DNA of 35,181 nt from an uncultured Fretibacterium sp. (GCA_937915835.1 CALGHA010000122.1:1-35181); one strand, 5' to 3'. Shown: positions 7,801 through 15,792, numbered from the stretch's first letter. Numbers and translations: made by a program. The notes: a model not told the origin generated them from the letters alone.

Positions 7801-8266
7801 CGTCGGAGGAATTATCACCTCAATTAACGAAAAAAGCACGAAGAAAGGCGGCATCATGAGCATCATTCAGCTTGAGGATAATGAACAGAGTATTGATGTA
7901 GTCGCATTTCCCGGAGCATGGCAGGAATACAAAGATTTTGTGAAAATTGGATTGGCCTGTGTAATTGAGGGAAGAATTGACGAGCGAGACCAGATTGTTC
8001 CGGATAAGATTGTTCCTGTTGATGGGCTTGAAATGAGGGCGCACAAATACGTGAAAATAATCATAAATATCAATAACAGTCTCAGCATGAAGAATTTCAT
8101 TCGCGCGTTAAACGGCTGTAAAGGAAAAACAAAAGTTATCTTGGAGCTTCGCGATGGCGAACAAGTCGGAGTATATGCCTTGAATAATTGCACTGTTGAG
8201 CCTGAAAAGTTGAACGAGGCTTTGAGCGGGATTATGCCAACTGGAAGTTTTGAGATTGCTTCATGA
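4823..8266 (+). CDS. dnaE: DNA polymerase III subunit alpha
   Basis: The replicative DNA polymerase. 1147 residues, a normal DnaE length. The N-terminal PHP domain starts with HLHVHTEYSLLDGAI (H9, H11) and contains the usual further His/Asp residues. The palm has PDIDTD (catalytic D401 and D403) and the third acidic residue in KMDFLGL near 557. The fingers and beta-binding region follow, then a helix-hairpin-helix region and a C-terminal OB fold (about 990-1060). It belongs to the DnaE type without an inserted 3'-5' exonuclease, so proofreading must come from elsewhere. It starts at the ATG overlapping the dnaX stop by four bases. The dnaX-dnaE pairing gives matched supply of two replicase parts. 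Confidence 0.97.
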   Translation: MTLPFVHLHVHTEYSLLDGAIRTKKLAEKVSQWDNKAVAITDHGVLYGAVEFYENCRAQGVKPILGCETYVIPEGITSQNKKYYHLILLAENLTGWHNLIKLISIANTKGFYYKPRIDHDLLAKYHEGLIASSACLAGEIPQLILAGNLEQAEAQAIWHRDTIGENNFFLELMPNSLPEQKKVNAELIKISRRTGIPLIVTGDAHYLNKEDYEWHKILLKINTHAKADDDAFGFSANDFYLMSPDEIYERLSGEVDDDIINEAFANTVKIADRCNVELLEKEKHYLLPNLDLKEGITPDEELRTRARKGLAERGKSKLKEYSDRLEYELGVITQMGFSAYFLIVSGIIQAAKNRNIPIGPGRGSAAGSLVAWSLRITELDPLKYNLLFERFLNPERVSMPDIDTDVSDKGRDELLKYISDTYGSDHVAQIITFGRMKGRQSVKDVGRAEGLDFALMDKTAKLIPVMCKSLKSAIDETPELKEEYDNNDTVHDVIDTAMNIEGLARHTSQHAAGVVITPVPITDVVPVKRLSADEGSEQVVTQFTMEPVEKLGLVKMDFLGLSTLSIIEEAMRNIANNHKKLPDLNKINDEMNDPAAFKLLQEADTMGVFQLESDGIRSMLRKLRIDRFEDLIAALAMYRPGPLDSGMVDQYIDCKHGHAKPVYPHPLLENVLRETYGVILYQEQVMQCASVLAGYSLGEADILRRAMGKKKVEVMQQQRAKFLEGAQKNNINPDTAGSIFDNIEKFAGYGFNKSHSAAYALISYDTAYLKANYKTEFMAAYLSSQMKAKKEVLGHYVLEVRRSGIPVLPPDINSSMENFTAVGEVIRFGLGAVSRVGHNTIKMIIRERAQNGKFLSLWDFLKRIDMSLMNKAVIENLIHAGAFDELDNNRAKLIKALPKLLEAVQSVNASKKTNQLSIFDFDDEPTSGLNEPDIPDCKPYDEHEKLTLEKQVTGLYISGHPYESYQEKLSPFTNCKISDLQYWDKRNENIKASVGGIITSINEKSTKKGGIMSIIQLEDNEQSIDVVAFPGAWQEYKDFVKIGLACVIEGRIDERDQIVPDKIVPVDGLEMRAHKYVKIIININNSLSMKNFIRALNGCKGKTKVILELRDGEQVGVYALNNCTVEPEKLNEALSGIMPTGSFEIAS

Positions 8267-8326
8267 GGACTTGAGGCAAAACTTTCTATTTTTATATTCA
8301 ATTTTTATATTAACACAAAGAACTTG

Positions 8327-8332
8327 TATAAT
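8327..8332 (+). promoter_or_regulatory. Possible -10 box for pyk
   Basis: TATAAT in the 124-base AT-rich gap between dnaE and pyk, 58 bases before the pyk ATG. A clear -35 box at 16-18 bases is missing. No strong terminator is seen after dnaE, so pyk could also be reached by read-through. Confidence 0.4.
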
Positions 8333-8390
8333 TTCATCATCACATTCAACCACTACACTAAAATTTTGCTTATAAGGGGGAAACTCTATC

Positions 8391-10163
8391 ATGTTCGTAA
8401 AAATCGTATGCACAATCGGACCGGCCAGTGATAATTACGAGACGTTAAAGTCAATGGCTGAAGCAGGAATGAACGTAGCGAGATTAAATTTCTCACACGG
8501 AGATTATGAAGGTCACGAGAAAAAGTTAAAGCTGGTACGTCGAGTTGAACGTGCTGTGAAGAAACCGATTGCGGCATTACTTGACACTAAAGGCCCGGAA
8601 ATTCGGACGGGACATATGCAGAACGGGGAGATTAATTTAGTTCAGGGAGCGAAGATTACTCTTGTTGCTGGTGATGTTGAGCCGTTTGAAGGAACTCCTG
8701 AGAGAATTTACGTGAATTACAAGCTCTTAGCTCAAGAAGTTACGCCCGGCCAAAATATTTTTATCGATGACGGAGCTTTAAATCTTGAAGTTGAGAGCGT
8801 TGAAGGCGATGAAGTTCACTGCAAAGTCATAGTAGGCGGACCGTTGCGCAACACTAAGGGAATAAATTTACCCGGAGCGGATATAACTTTACCTGCCTTG
8901 TCCGAAAAAGATAAACAGGATATAGCATGGGGCATTCAACACGGAATGGAATATCTCGCTGTATCGTTCGTGAAAACTCGGCAGGATATTGTTGATGTCA
9001 AGCGTTTAATCCAGTCTTACGGCGGGAATATGAAAGTCTTAGCGAAAATTGAGACCAAACAGGCCGTTGATAATATCGCTGAAATCGTAGATGTAGTTGA
9101 CGGCGTAATGGTTGCGCGCGGAGATTTGGGCGTTGAGATTGCGACGGAAGATGTGCCGTTAGTCCAGAAAAAAATCATCGAGATGTGCCGTGTCAGAGGA
9201 AAAGTTGTAATCGTCGCTACTCAGATGCTCGACAGCATGATACGCAATCCCAGACCGACCAGAGCCGAAGCCTCCGACGTAGCTAATGCCGTTCTTGATG
9301 GGACGGACGCGGTTATGCTTTCAGGAGAGACAGCGAGCGGGAATTATCCGGTTCAAGCGGTTTCAACGATGAGACGTATAGTTGACAAGGCCGAGAAAGA
9401 ATTAGAACTCTGGGGAAATCATAAGAACAATGAGCAAAACCCGTTGGACTTATGGGGAATTGCTGTGCCCGATGCAGTTTCAGGAGCGGCCGTGTTGATA
9501 GCTAAGCAGATTAAAGCCCCTGCGATAATTTCACTTTCACGTTCAGGACTTACAGCGCGAATGATAAGCAAGCATCGTCCGGAATGCCCGATTTTAGGCG
9601 TTACACCCAGCCAGCAAACATGGAGGGAATTAGCTTTATGGTGGGGAGTTCAGCCTGTTAGACTTTCGGAGATGGCGGATATTAACGTTGCCGCGCGTGA
9701 AGCCGTGAATGTCTGTGTTGCTCAAAAACTTTTGCCCGAAGGTGAACTCGTCGTAATCACAGCGGGTGTCCCAGTTGGAAGGCCAGGAAGTACGAACGTT
9801 GTCGAAGTGTTGACGACCGGAACAGTTTTACTCTCAGGAACGCCATTATTGCGGAAGAACGCGACGGGTAAGATATGTATTGCACGAACTCCTGAAGAGG
9901 CATTAACGAAGGCAACAGAGGGCTGTATTCTTGTTGTGAGGCAGTTGAACGAGGCATATCGGCCAATTCTGGACAAGGTCGGAGCGGTTTTGTTCGAGAG
10001 CGGATTATTATTTGCAGAGGGAAATTCTTTAGCGATTGATTATAACTTGCCGGCAATTGTCGGAGTTGCTGATGCTTTCTCAACGTTGATGGACGATGAT
10101 ATTGTCTCGATTGACGGAACACGCGGCCTTGTATATCGCGGAGTTGTGAGGCTGGTGGAGTAA
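8391..10163 (+). CDS. pyk: Pyruvate kinase with C-terminal PEP-utiliser-type domain
   Basis: Converts phosphoenolpyruvate and ADP to pyruvate and ATP, the last step of glycolysis. 590 residues. KIVCTIGPAS at the N-terminus, the NFSHG substrate motif, DTKGPEIRTG, and the active-site signature around KIETK and ARGDLGVEI are all present. After about 470 residues an extra domain resembles the mobile PEP/pyruvate dikinase domain found in Bacillus-type pyruvate kinases, but the TSHAA-type phospho-His motif is replaced (EGNSLAIDYNLPAIVG), so it is structural or regulatory rather than catalytic. An ATG at 8391 with an AGGGGG site starts it. It ends one base before the cdaA start, which implies cotranscription with the c-di-AMP genes. 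Confidence 0.96.
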   Translation: MFVKIVCTIGPASDNYETLKSMAEAGMNVARLNFSHGDYEGHEKKLKLVRRVERAVKKPIAALLDTKGPEIRTGHMQNGEINLVQGAKITLVAGDVEPFEGTPERIYVNYKLLAQEVTPGQNIFIDDGALNLEVESVEGDEVHCKVIVGGPLRNTKGINLPGADITLPALSEKDKQDIAWGIQHGMEYLAVSFVKTRQDIVDVKRLIQSYGGNMKVLAKIETKQAVDNIAEIVDVVDGVMVARGDLGVEIATEDVPLVQKKIIEMCRVRGKVVIVATQMLDSMIRNPRPTRAEASDVANAVLDGTDAVMLSGETASGNYPVQAVSTMRRIVDKAEKELELWGNHKNNEQNPLDLWGIAVPDAVSGAAVLIAKQIKAPAIISLSRSGLTARMISKHRPECPILGVTPSQQTWRELALWWGVQPVRLSEMADINVAAREAVNVCVAQKLLPEGELVVITAGVPVGRPGSTNVVEVLTTGTVLLSGTPLLRKNATGKICIARTPEEALTKATEGCILVVRQLNEAYRPILDKVGAVLFESGLLFAEGNSLAIDYNLPAIVGVADAFSTLMDDDIVSIDGTRGLVYRGVVRLVE

Positions 10164-10164
10164 G

Positions 10165-11007
10165 TTGCTTGCTGACTTTCGCAGTTTAATAGACATTGCA
10201 ATAGTCTCGTTCATAATTTACAGAATACTTGTTCTCTTAATCGGGACGCGTGCGGTTCAGCTTGTGAAAGGAGTATTTATTCTTGCGTTGCTGGCGTTTG
10301 GAGCAAATTTCCTGAGATTGAGATTATTGCAATGGTTTATAGGAAATGCATTATTAGCGCTGAGTTTTGCAATCCCTATTGTCTTTCAGCCGGAGTTACG
10401 GAAAATGCTTGAGGAATTAGGCAAGGGACAATTTTACTTGCTCAAGCGTCAGATGAGTTCAGACGAGGCGGAAATGCGGGTTCATCAGATTACTGGAGCG
10501 TTAAATTATCTCAAGGCACATAAGATTGGGGCATTGCTTGTGTTTCAACAGGACGTAGGCTTAGGGGATTATTACAAGACAGCAATACACTTGAACGCGC
10601 AAATCACGCAGGAATTATTAATCTCTATATTTTGGAAGGATAACCCGTTGCATGACGGAGCAGTAATCCTCGACAAATATAACTTAATCGCTGGCGGCTG
10701 TTACTTGCCTTTAATCGACGCTCCCGAAATTTCCCGCTGGTATGGAACTCGTCATCGTGCGGCGTTGGGAATATCTGACGTTTCGGACGCAATGGTCTTC
10801 ATAGTGTCAGAAGAACGCGGAGATGTCTCATTAGCTTTCAAGGGAAAACTTTCTAAGAATTTGAAGGAATTCCAAGTTGAGAAGTTATTAATGCATTATT
10901 TCGTAGGCGAGCAGGTTTTAACGGGCTGGAAGAAGTTTTTGCATTCATTCTCGGGATTATTCTGGGTAAAGCCTCAGGAGCAGAAGACAGGGGGCCTTGT
11001 TGAATGA
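10165..11007 (+). CDS. cdaA: Diadenylate cyclase CdaA
   Basis: Makes cyclic di-AMP from two ATP; c-di-AMP controls potassium transport, osmotic balance and wall synthesis in many bacteria. 280 residues. Three hydrophobic segments occupy about residues 10-75, then the DAC domain has the two catalytic motifs D164-G-A and G194-T-R-H-R. The family size (about 270-280) fits. Start is the TTG at 10165, one base after the pyk stop; no better start is visible upstream within pyk. The last codons overlap the cdaR ATG. The usual cdaA-cdaR-glmM order is kept, with one extra gene before glmM. CdaA is membrane bound and regulated by CdaR and GlmM in Firmicutes; the same is likely here by homology. Confidence 0.95.
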   Translation: MLADFRSLIDIAIVSFIIYRILVLLIGTRAVQLVKGVFILALLAFGANFLRLRLLQWFIGNALLALSFAIPIVFQPELRKMLEELGKGQFYLLKRQMSSDEAEMRVHQITGALNYLKAHKIGALLVFQQDVGLGDYYKTAIHLNAQITQELLISIFWKDNPLHDGAVILDKYNLIAGGCYLPLIDAPEISRWYGTRHRAALGISDVSDAMVFIVSEERGDVSLAFKGKLSKNLKEFQVEKLLMHYFVGEQVLTGWKKFLHSFSGLFWVKPQEQKTGGLVE

Positions 11008-12245
11008 AATTTATCACGCGATTAAAGAATTTCGACATTGACGACCTATTAGCTTCGCCGTTATTTCTGTGGGTAGTGTCAATAATAATCTCAGTTTCGA
11101 TGTGGGTATATGTTACCGGAATGGATGAGAGCGCATATATTACGCGAAAGTTTACGGCTGAAATTGACTACAGAGGGCTTGACACTCAGGCGATGTTACG
11201 CGGCCGGACATCAGAAGTTGACATAGAAATTCGCGGTCCAGAGCAAGCGATGATGAGGTTAAATTACGACGCGATTAACGCTTATGTTGACGCTCGCAAT
11301 TTAATTCCAGGCACCAAGTACACAGTGAATGTTAATGTAGAAGTTCCCGGAGATATTACGTTAGTATCATGTGTTCCGTCACAAGTAACGCTTGATTTAG
11401 TCCGTCAAGTTTCGCGCTTAATGACAGTCGAGACGATATTGCCGCAAAATTTACCCGAAGGACAATACATAGAGGGAGTTGAAATAATCCCCAAAGAGGT
11501 AGCAATTCGCGGAGCTGAGGACGACGTAGCGAAAGTAGGCAGTGTAAGAATAACGCCGACGATTGAGGAGCTGCAAGCTAGTGAGAATTTATTATTGTCC
11601 GTGAGGTTTAACCAGTCAGAGGCATTTGACGGTAATGTAACGATTGAGCCTGCGCAGGTAAGATTTCGGGGAAACTTAGTGCGCGGACTTCCGAGAAAGC
11701 GAGTTCCTGTGAACGTGAGATTAACGGGAAAACTTGACGCTGATTATCAAGTTCGGAGCATAATCATAGACCCTTCGGAGATACAGATTGAGGGAAGTGC
11801 AGAGGACTTAGCGAAGGTTGAGGCGATAGACACTGAGTTTATAGACATAACGATGTTAGAGACAGACAGTGTAATGGTAGCGCCATTAAAAATGCCAGAT
11901 ATTGCGGGAATTAGTCTTGTGAACGCGTCGAGTGTGAAAGTCAGCTTGCAGTTAGGAGAGACGCGAGCCGAGAGGATGTTTGCGAATATACCTGTTGAGT
12001 TTCGCGGAGTTGAGACTGGTCAAAGCTGGATATGTTCACCGGCGAATGTCAGTGTAACAGTTGAGGGTCGGCCATCATTAATTGAGAATTTCGACGCTGA
12101 ATTGAAAGCGTATGTTGACATGAGCAATATTTTCATGGCACCTGTAACTTTGCCCGTTCGCACGGAATTAATCTCAGGTGATGAGTTCCGAGTAAGTCGT
12201 GTTGAGCCGGCTAATGTAACAGTTAATAATTTATCAGCGCAATAA
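11004..12245 (+). CDS. cdaR: CdaA regulatory protein CdaR (YbbR repeats)
   Basis: 413 residues. An N-terminal membrane anchor (about 18-38, LFLWVVSIIISVSMWVYVTG) leads to several YbbR-like beta repeats outside the membrane (recurring VDIEIRGPE, VAIRGAEDDVAKV, IQIEGSAEDLAKV and VTVEGRP segments). CdaR is known to bind and modulate CdaA. The ATGA overlap with cdaA shows tight coupling. A rho-independent terminator follows directly, separating this gene from the sel1-glmM part. Confidence 0.92.
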   Translation: MKFITRLKNFDIDDLLASPLFLWVVSIIISVSMWVYVTGMDESAYITRKFTAEIDYRGLDTQAMLRGRTSEVDIEIRGPEQAMMRLNYDAINAYVDARNLIPGTKYTVNVNVEVPGDITLVSCVPSQVTLDLVRQVSRLMTVETILPQNLPEGQYIEGVEIIPKEVAIRGAEDDVAKVGSVRITPTIEELQASENLLLSVRFNQSEAFDGNVTIEPAQVRFRGNLVRGLPRKRVPVNVRLTGKLDADYQVRSIIIDPSEIQIEGSAEDLAKVEAIDTEFIDITMLETDSVMVAPLKMPDIAGISLVNASSVKVSLQLGETRAERMFANIPVEFRGVETGQSWICSPANVSVTVEGRPSLIENFDAELKAYVDMSNIFMAPVTLPVRTELISGDEFRVSRVEPANVTVNNLSAQ

Positions 12246-12249
12246 ATTT

Positions 12250-12286
12250 TTCTCCCCTTTTGCTTAGTCATGAGGGGGGAATTTTT
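12250..12286 (+). terminator. Rho-independent terminator after cdaR
   Basis: TTCTCCCC (12250-12257) pairs with GGGGGGAA (12274-12281), followed by five T. It would end the pyk-cdaA-cdaR transcript or attenuate expression of the downstream Sel1-repeat gene and glmM, for which no clear separate promoter is visible. Confidence 0.8.
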
Positions 12287-12333
12287 ATGTGAGAAAAGCG
12301 GTAACGTGAGCATAATCAACATGGGAGGGAAAA

Positions 12334-13269
12334 ATGAGTATTGCTGACTTAGAGGCAAGGGCTGAGGCTGGAGATGTTGAGGCTCAAAATGAGCTTGGGG
12401 AAATTTACGAGCTTCGAGAAGAATACGTTCAAGCTGTATATTGGTATCATAGGGCGGCTGAAAATGGAAATTCGGCGGCACAAAATCAATTAGCCATGAT
12501 GTATTACTTAGGTCGCGGCGGAGTTTCAAAGGACAACAAAAAAGTACTTTATTGGCTTCGTAAGTCAGCAGAGCAGGAAAATCCTAAAGCTCAAGCTAAT
12601 TTAGGCGCGATGTATTACATAGGAGAATGCGGGCTTCCTGAAGATAAGACACAGGCCCTGTATTGGTATAAGAAAGCGGCCGAACAGGAGGAGTCTTATG
12701 CGCAAGTTCAATTAGGCAGAATGTATTATTCTGGTGAGGGCGGCTTAACAACGGATAAAGTTAAAGCGGTCTTATTATTTCGTCAATCAGCTGAACAAGG
12801 GAACCCCTATGGGCAAGATGAGTTAGGGTATGCGTATTACACTGGAGACTGCGGATTATCAGAGGATAAAAAGCAGGCGGCTTATTGGTTCAGTAAGTCG
12901 GCAGAACAAGAAAATCCAGACAGCCAGTATATGTTAGGAATTATGTATTTAGACGGAGAGGGCGGCTTAAAATGGGATCCAGTTAAAGCGCGTTCATTGT
13001 TCCAGAAATCAGCCGAACAGGGAAACCCTTACGCTCAAGCTGAATTAGGAGATATGTATTATTCGGGTGAACACGGATTGCCTGAAGACAAAGCCCTAGC
13101 CGATTATTGGCATCGACAAGCTCACAAGAACCCCATATATGAACAAGAAGAGCAGGCTTTTTCAGATTTCATGATGGTTATGATTATTACGAGGACCCAG
13201 AAAATCCGGACGTTCAGATGTTCGGAAGAAAATAAATTAAACAGGGAAGGTAAAATAAATTTTGAGTAA
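12334..13269 (+). CDS. Sel1-repeat (TPR-like) protein, possible C-terminal frameshift
   Basis: A 311-residue protein built from about seven Sel1-like repeats of 36 residues (recurring pattern AQxxLGxMYYxGxGGLxxDKxxAxYWxxKSAEQ) between residues 20 and 270. Such solenoids act in protein-protein contacts and signalling. No signal peptide is seen, so it is probably cytosolic. Start is the ATG at 12334 with GGGAGGG upstream. The last 40 residues are odd: they are unlike the rest and overlap the glmM start by 8 bases. Reading one frame back after a T5 run (13158-13162) gives an acidic end HDGYDYYEDPENP that stops at 13233-13235, 26 bases before glmM. One missing T in the genome or assembly could explain this. 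It sits between cdaR and glmM, where the standard operon has no gene; a role in the c-di-AMP/wall pathway is only a guess. Confidence 0.85.
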   Translation: MSIADLEARAEAGDVEAQNELGEIYELREEYVQAVYWYHRAAENGNSAAQNQLAMMYYLGRGGVSKDNKKVLYWLRKSAEQENPKAQANLGAMYYIGECGLPEDKTQALYWYKKAAEQEESYAQVQLGRMYYSGEGGLTTDKVKAVLLFRQSAEQGNPYGQDELGYAYYTGDCGLSEDKKQAAYWFSKSAEQENPDSQYMLGIMYLDGEGGLKWDPVKARSLFQKSAEQGNPYAQAELGDMYYSGEHGLPEDKALADYWHRQAHKNPIYEQEEQAFSDFMMVMIITRTQKIRTFRCSEENKLNREGKINFE

Positions 13270-14587
13270 AGAACGTAAATTATTCGGGACTGACGGAGTT
13301 AGAGATTTAGCGAACTCCGGAAAAATGACACCAGAAATCGCATTAAAACTTGGCCGGGCATTTATCAGGTTTAATCACGGCAAAAAAATTATCATTGGCC
13401 GAGATACACGTTTAAGCTGTCGAATGCTTGAAGGCGCGTTATATTCCGGGATGAGTTCAGAGGGTGCAAATGTCTTGTTAGCCGGAGTAATCCCAACGCC
13501 AGGAATAAGTTACGCCGTGAAGGAGTTACATGCTGACGGAGGAGCAGTAATCAGCGCGTCTCACAATCCAGCGGAATACAACGGGATAAAATTTTTAGGC
13601 TCAGACGGCTGTAAACTTTCGGACGATGAGGAACTTGCGATTGAAGAATTAGTTTTTGCCGACGAACGTAACACAAGCCCTGAGATTGGGAAAATTCACG
13701 ACGCTCCGGAACTCGTGAGGGATTACGCGAGACATATTGCTCACATGCTGAACAATGACGCTGTGATTGATAATGTCGTCTTTGACTGTGCAAACGGTGC
13801 GGCAAGTGAGAGTGTTCCTGTTTTGATTGAGCATTCATTATTCTCACGTCTCAACACTCAGATAATCGCGAATAAATACACCGGCTTGAATATCAATAAA
13901 CTTTGCGGAGTTATGCACATGCAGAATTTGTGTGATTACGTCGTGAAGAATAATTTATCGCTTGGATTTGCCTTTGACGGCGACGCTGACAGGGTATTAA
14001 TTTCTGACAAGTTCGGAAGAATTATCGACGGGGACATAATTTTATGGGTATTAGGCCGCTGGCTTTATGGCTTGAACGGGAATAATCAAGTTGTAGTTAC
14101 AGTGATGAGCAACATGGCACTTGAAGCCCATTTAGCCGACGAGGGAATTAAAACTTTACGCTGCCCGGTCGGAGATAGATACGTTCTTGAGACAATGAGA
14201 GCGTCAGGCGCAGGCTTAGGCGGAGAACAGTCAGGACATATTATAGCGAGCAAGTTTACATCAACAGGAGACGGACTTTGCACAGCTGTATTATTCTTGA
14301 ACGCTATTAAAGATTTGGGCGAGGACATTTCGAGTTTAATTGACCGTTTCGGGCGTTATCCGCAAAAGCTCACGAACTTAACGCTGAAGAAATCCCGTGA
14401 ACTTGTTGACATGGAAGCTATTAACGAAATCGTGAAGGATTATGAAGCAAAAGTTTCACACGGCCGAATTTTCATCAGGACATCGGGGACAGAGCCGTTA
14501 TTGCGAATACTTGTTGAAGCTCCGGAGAAAAATTTAGTCGATGAACTTTCTGAAATATTATCATCGAGGCTTGAAGAATTTTGCTGA
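13262..14587 (+). CDS. glmM: Phosphoglucosamine mutase
   Basis: Interconverts glucosamine-6-phosphate and glucosamine-1-phosphate on the way to UDP-GlcNAc for peptidoglycan and lipopolysaccharide. 441 residues, the usual size. KLFGTDGVRD at the N-terminus, the phospho-serine loop SASHNP with active Ser100, the metal site DGDADR, the sugar-binding GEQSGH and the phosphate-binding RTSGTEPLLR are all present. The start is a TTG at 13262 preceded by GGGAAGG. It closes the cdaA-cdaR-(sel1)-glmM arrangement; in other bacteria GlmM binds and inhibits CdaA. Confidence 0.96.
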   Translation: MSKERKLFGTDGVRDLANSGKMTPEIALKLGRAFIRFNHGKKIIIGRDTRLSCRMLEGALYSGMSSEGANVLLAGVIPTPGISYAVKELHADGGAVISASHNPAEYNGIKFLGSDGCKLSDDEELAIEELVFADERNTSPEIGKIHDAPELVRDYARHIAHMLNNDAVIDNVVFDCANGAASESVPVLIEHSLFSRLNTQIIANKYTGLNINKLCGVMHMQNLCDYVVKNNLSLGFAFDGDADRVLISDKFGRIIDGDIILWVLGRWLYGLNGNNQVVVTVMSNMALEAHLADEGIKTLRCPVGDRYVLETMRASGAGLGGEQSGHIIASKFTSTGDGLCTAVLFLNAIKDLGEDISSLIDRFGRYPQKLTNLTLKKSRELVDMEAINEIVKDYEAKVSHGRIFIRTSGTEPLLRILVEAPEKNLVDELSEILSSRLEEFC

Positions 14588-14623
14588 TTTCCCCCTAAAA
14601 AGTTTATGAGAGGAGAATTAATC

Positions 14624-15481
14624 ATGACTGTAAAGAAGTGTTTATTTCCGGTAGCAGGATTAGGGACGCGATTTTTGCCGGTTACTAAGGAAATTGCGAA
14701 GGAGATGCTCCCGTTAGTCAATCGTCCGATAATCTCATATGGAGTTGAAGAGGCATTAGGCTCCGGCTGTGAGGAAATTGTGATGATTACGGGCCGAGCG
14801 AAGCGTTCAATTGAGAATTACTTTGACCGTTCATTTGAGCTTGAGGATTTATTATTACGACGCGGCAAGAAGGAATTATACGACAAGATGATAGCAATTT
14901 CGGAATTGGCCGAGATATTATACATTCGTCAGCGTGAGCCTTTGGGACTTGGACATGCTGTGTTATGCGGTGAGCCTGTATGTTCGAGTGAATATTTCGG
15001 AGTAATTTTGCCAGATGACGTATTTATTCATCATGAGCCTGTTTTGTCGCAATTGATAAAAGTTCATGAGAGATTAGGCGGAAGCGTTATTGCTCTTGAA
15101 CACGTTGAAGATGAGGACGTTTCACGTTACGGCATAGCCTCAGGAGAGGAAATCGAGCCGGGAATTTTCAGGATTAATGACATGATTGAGAAGCCGAAAC
15201 TTGAACAAGCTCCGTCGAATTACGCGATAATGGGGCGATATGTATTGTCGCCTGAGATATTCCCGATATTACACTCACAAGGAACAGGAGCGGGCGGGGA
15301 AATTCAGCTTACCGACGCTTTAAGAACGTTGGCAAAAACTGAGCCTGTTTACGGAGTTGTGTATAAGGGGCGAAGATTTGACTGCGGAACACAAAAGGGT
15401 TGGTTGTCTGCGAATATTCAGCTAGCATTAGAGGACCCGGAACTGCGAAAAATGATCTTGAAAGTTGTAGAAGGGAAATAA
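14624..15481 (+). CDS. galU: UTP-glucose-1-phosphate uridylyltransferase
   Basis: Makes UDP-glucose from UTP and glucose-1-phosphate for envelope polysaccharides. 285 residues from the chosen start. The nucleotidyltransferase signature PVAGLGTRFLPVTKEIAKEMLPL is at the N-terminus; later LGLGHAVLC, ILPDDVF, MIEKP and GRRFDCGTQKGW match the GalU family. An upstream in-frame ATG at 14606 was rejected because its codons contain the AGAGGAG ribosome site of the ATG at 14624. It follows glmM by 36 bases and is ended by a strong terminator, so it is probably the last gene of the operon. Confidence 0.94.
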   Translation: MTVKKCLFPVAGLGTRFLPVTKEIAKEMLPLVNRPIISYGVEEALGSGCEEIVMITGRAKRSIENYFDRSFELEDLLLRRGKKELYDKMIAISELAEILYIRQREPLGLGHAVLCGEPVCSSEYFGVILPDDVFIHHEPVLSQLIKVHERLGGSVIALEHVEDEDVSRYGIASGEEIEPGIFRINDMIEKPKLEQAPSNYAIMGRYVLSPEIFPILHSQGTGAGGEIQLTDALRTLAKTEPVYGVVYKGRRFDCGTQKGWLSANIQLALEDPELRKMILKVVEGK

Positions 15482-15504
15482 AAATTTGAAGCTGGAAAAA
15501 TTTT

Positions 15505-15538
15505 CCTGGTGGTTTGACGGACTGCCGGGAATTTTTTT
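15505..15538 (+). terminator. Rho-independent terminator after galU
   Basis: CCTGGTGGT (15505-15513) pairs over 9 bp, with G-U pairs, with ACTGCCGGG (15521-15529), followed by AA and seven T. Placed 24 bases after the galU stop. Confidence 0.85.
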
Positions 15539-15560
15539 GTCGTGTGATAGAATATTTCTA

Positions 15561-15661
15561 AGTTCGTGATAATGTATCTCACGTTACTAGGGAGGCCCCC
15601 GACAATTTCAAGCCGGGGGGTTGTCGCTGGGTACTTCAACATGCCCCGGCCTGAAAGGGGT
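15561..15661 (+). promoter_or_regulatory. Structured RNA leader in front of a 28-codon ORF
   Basis: This part of the 410-base galU-AAA gap is unusually rich in G/C pairing. A hairpin CGT-GATA/TATC-ACG (about 15565-15583) comes first. CCCCCG (15596-15601) can pair with CGGGGG (15614-15619), while CGACAA (15600-15605) can pair instead with TTGTCG (15621-15626), so two folds compete. GCCCC (15643-15647) can pair with GGGGT (15657-15661), covering the ribosome site of the small ORF. I matched it to no known riboswitch class. It could be a regulatory leader or a small RNA. Confidence 0.5.
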
Positions 15662-15668
15662 GAGAGTT

Positions 15669-15755
15669 GTGAAAGAGTGGACCGAATTCCTTAAAGCAAT
15701 CGCAAAAGTTATTTATGCAATCGCTCTCCTCATTAACTCGATAAAGAAGAAGTAA
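15669..15755 (+). CDS. Small basic hydrophobic peptide (28 aa)
   Basis: A GTG at 15669 follows AAAGGGG at 8-base spacing and encodes 28 residues ending in TAA (15753-15755). An earlier in-frame GTG at 15660 is possible but overlaps the ribosome site. The peptide begins VKEWTEFLKAIAKVIYAI, continues hydrophobic (LLINSI) and ends Lys-Lys-Lys: one amphipathic or membrane-spanning helix with basic ends. Size, hydrophobicity and a structured leader that can hide the ribosome site resemble small membrane peptides such as type I toxins or phenol-soluble-modulin-like peptides. No antisense RNA was identified, and no family is recognised. The region from 15756 to 15892 has only a hairpin. Confidence 0.5.
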   Translation: MKEWTEFLKAIAKVIYAIALLINSIKKK

Positions 15756-15792
15756 TGCACCAATAACTATTTATCGTTTCCATTCTGGTCTC

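Noticed and set aside
15561..15661. Known riboswitch (c-di-AMP, fluoride, ZTP or guanidine class)
   Set aside because: The conserved core sequences of these classes as I know them are not present; only generic pairing is seen.
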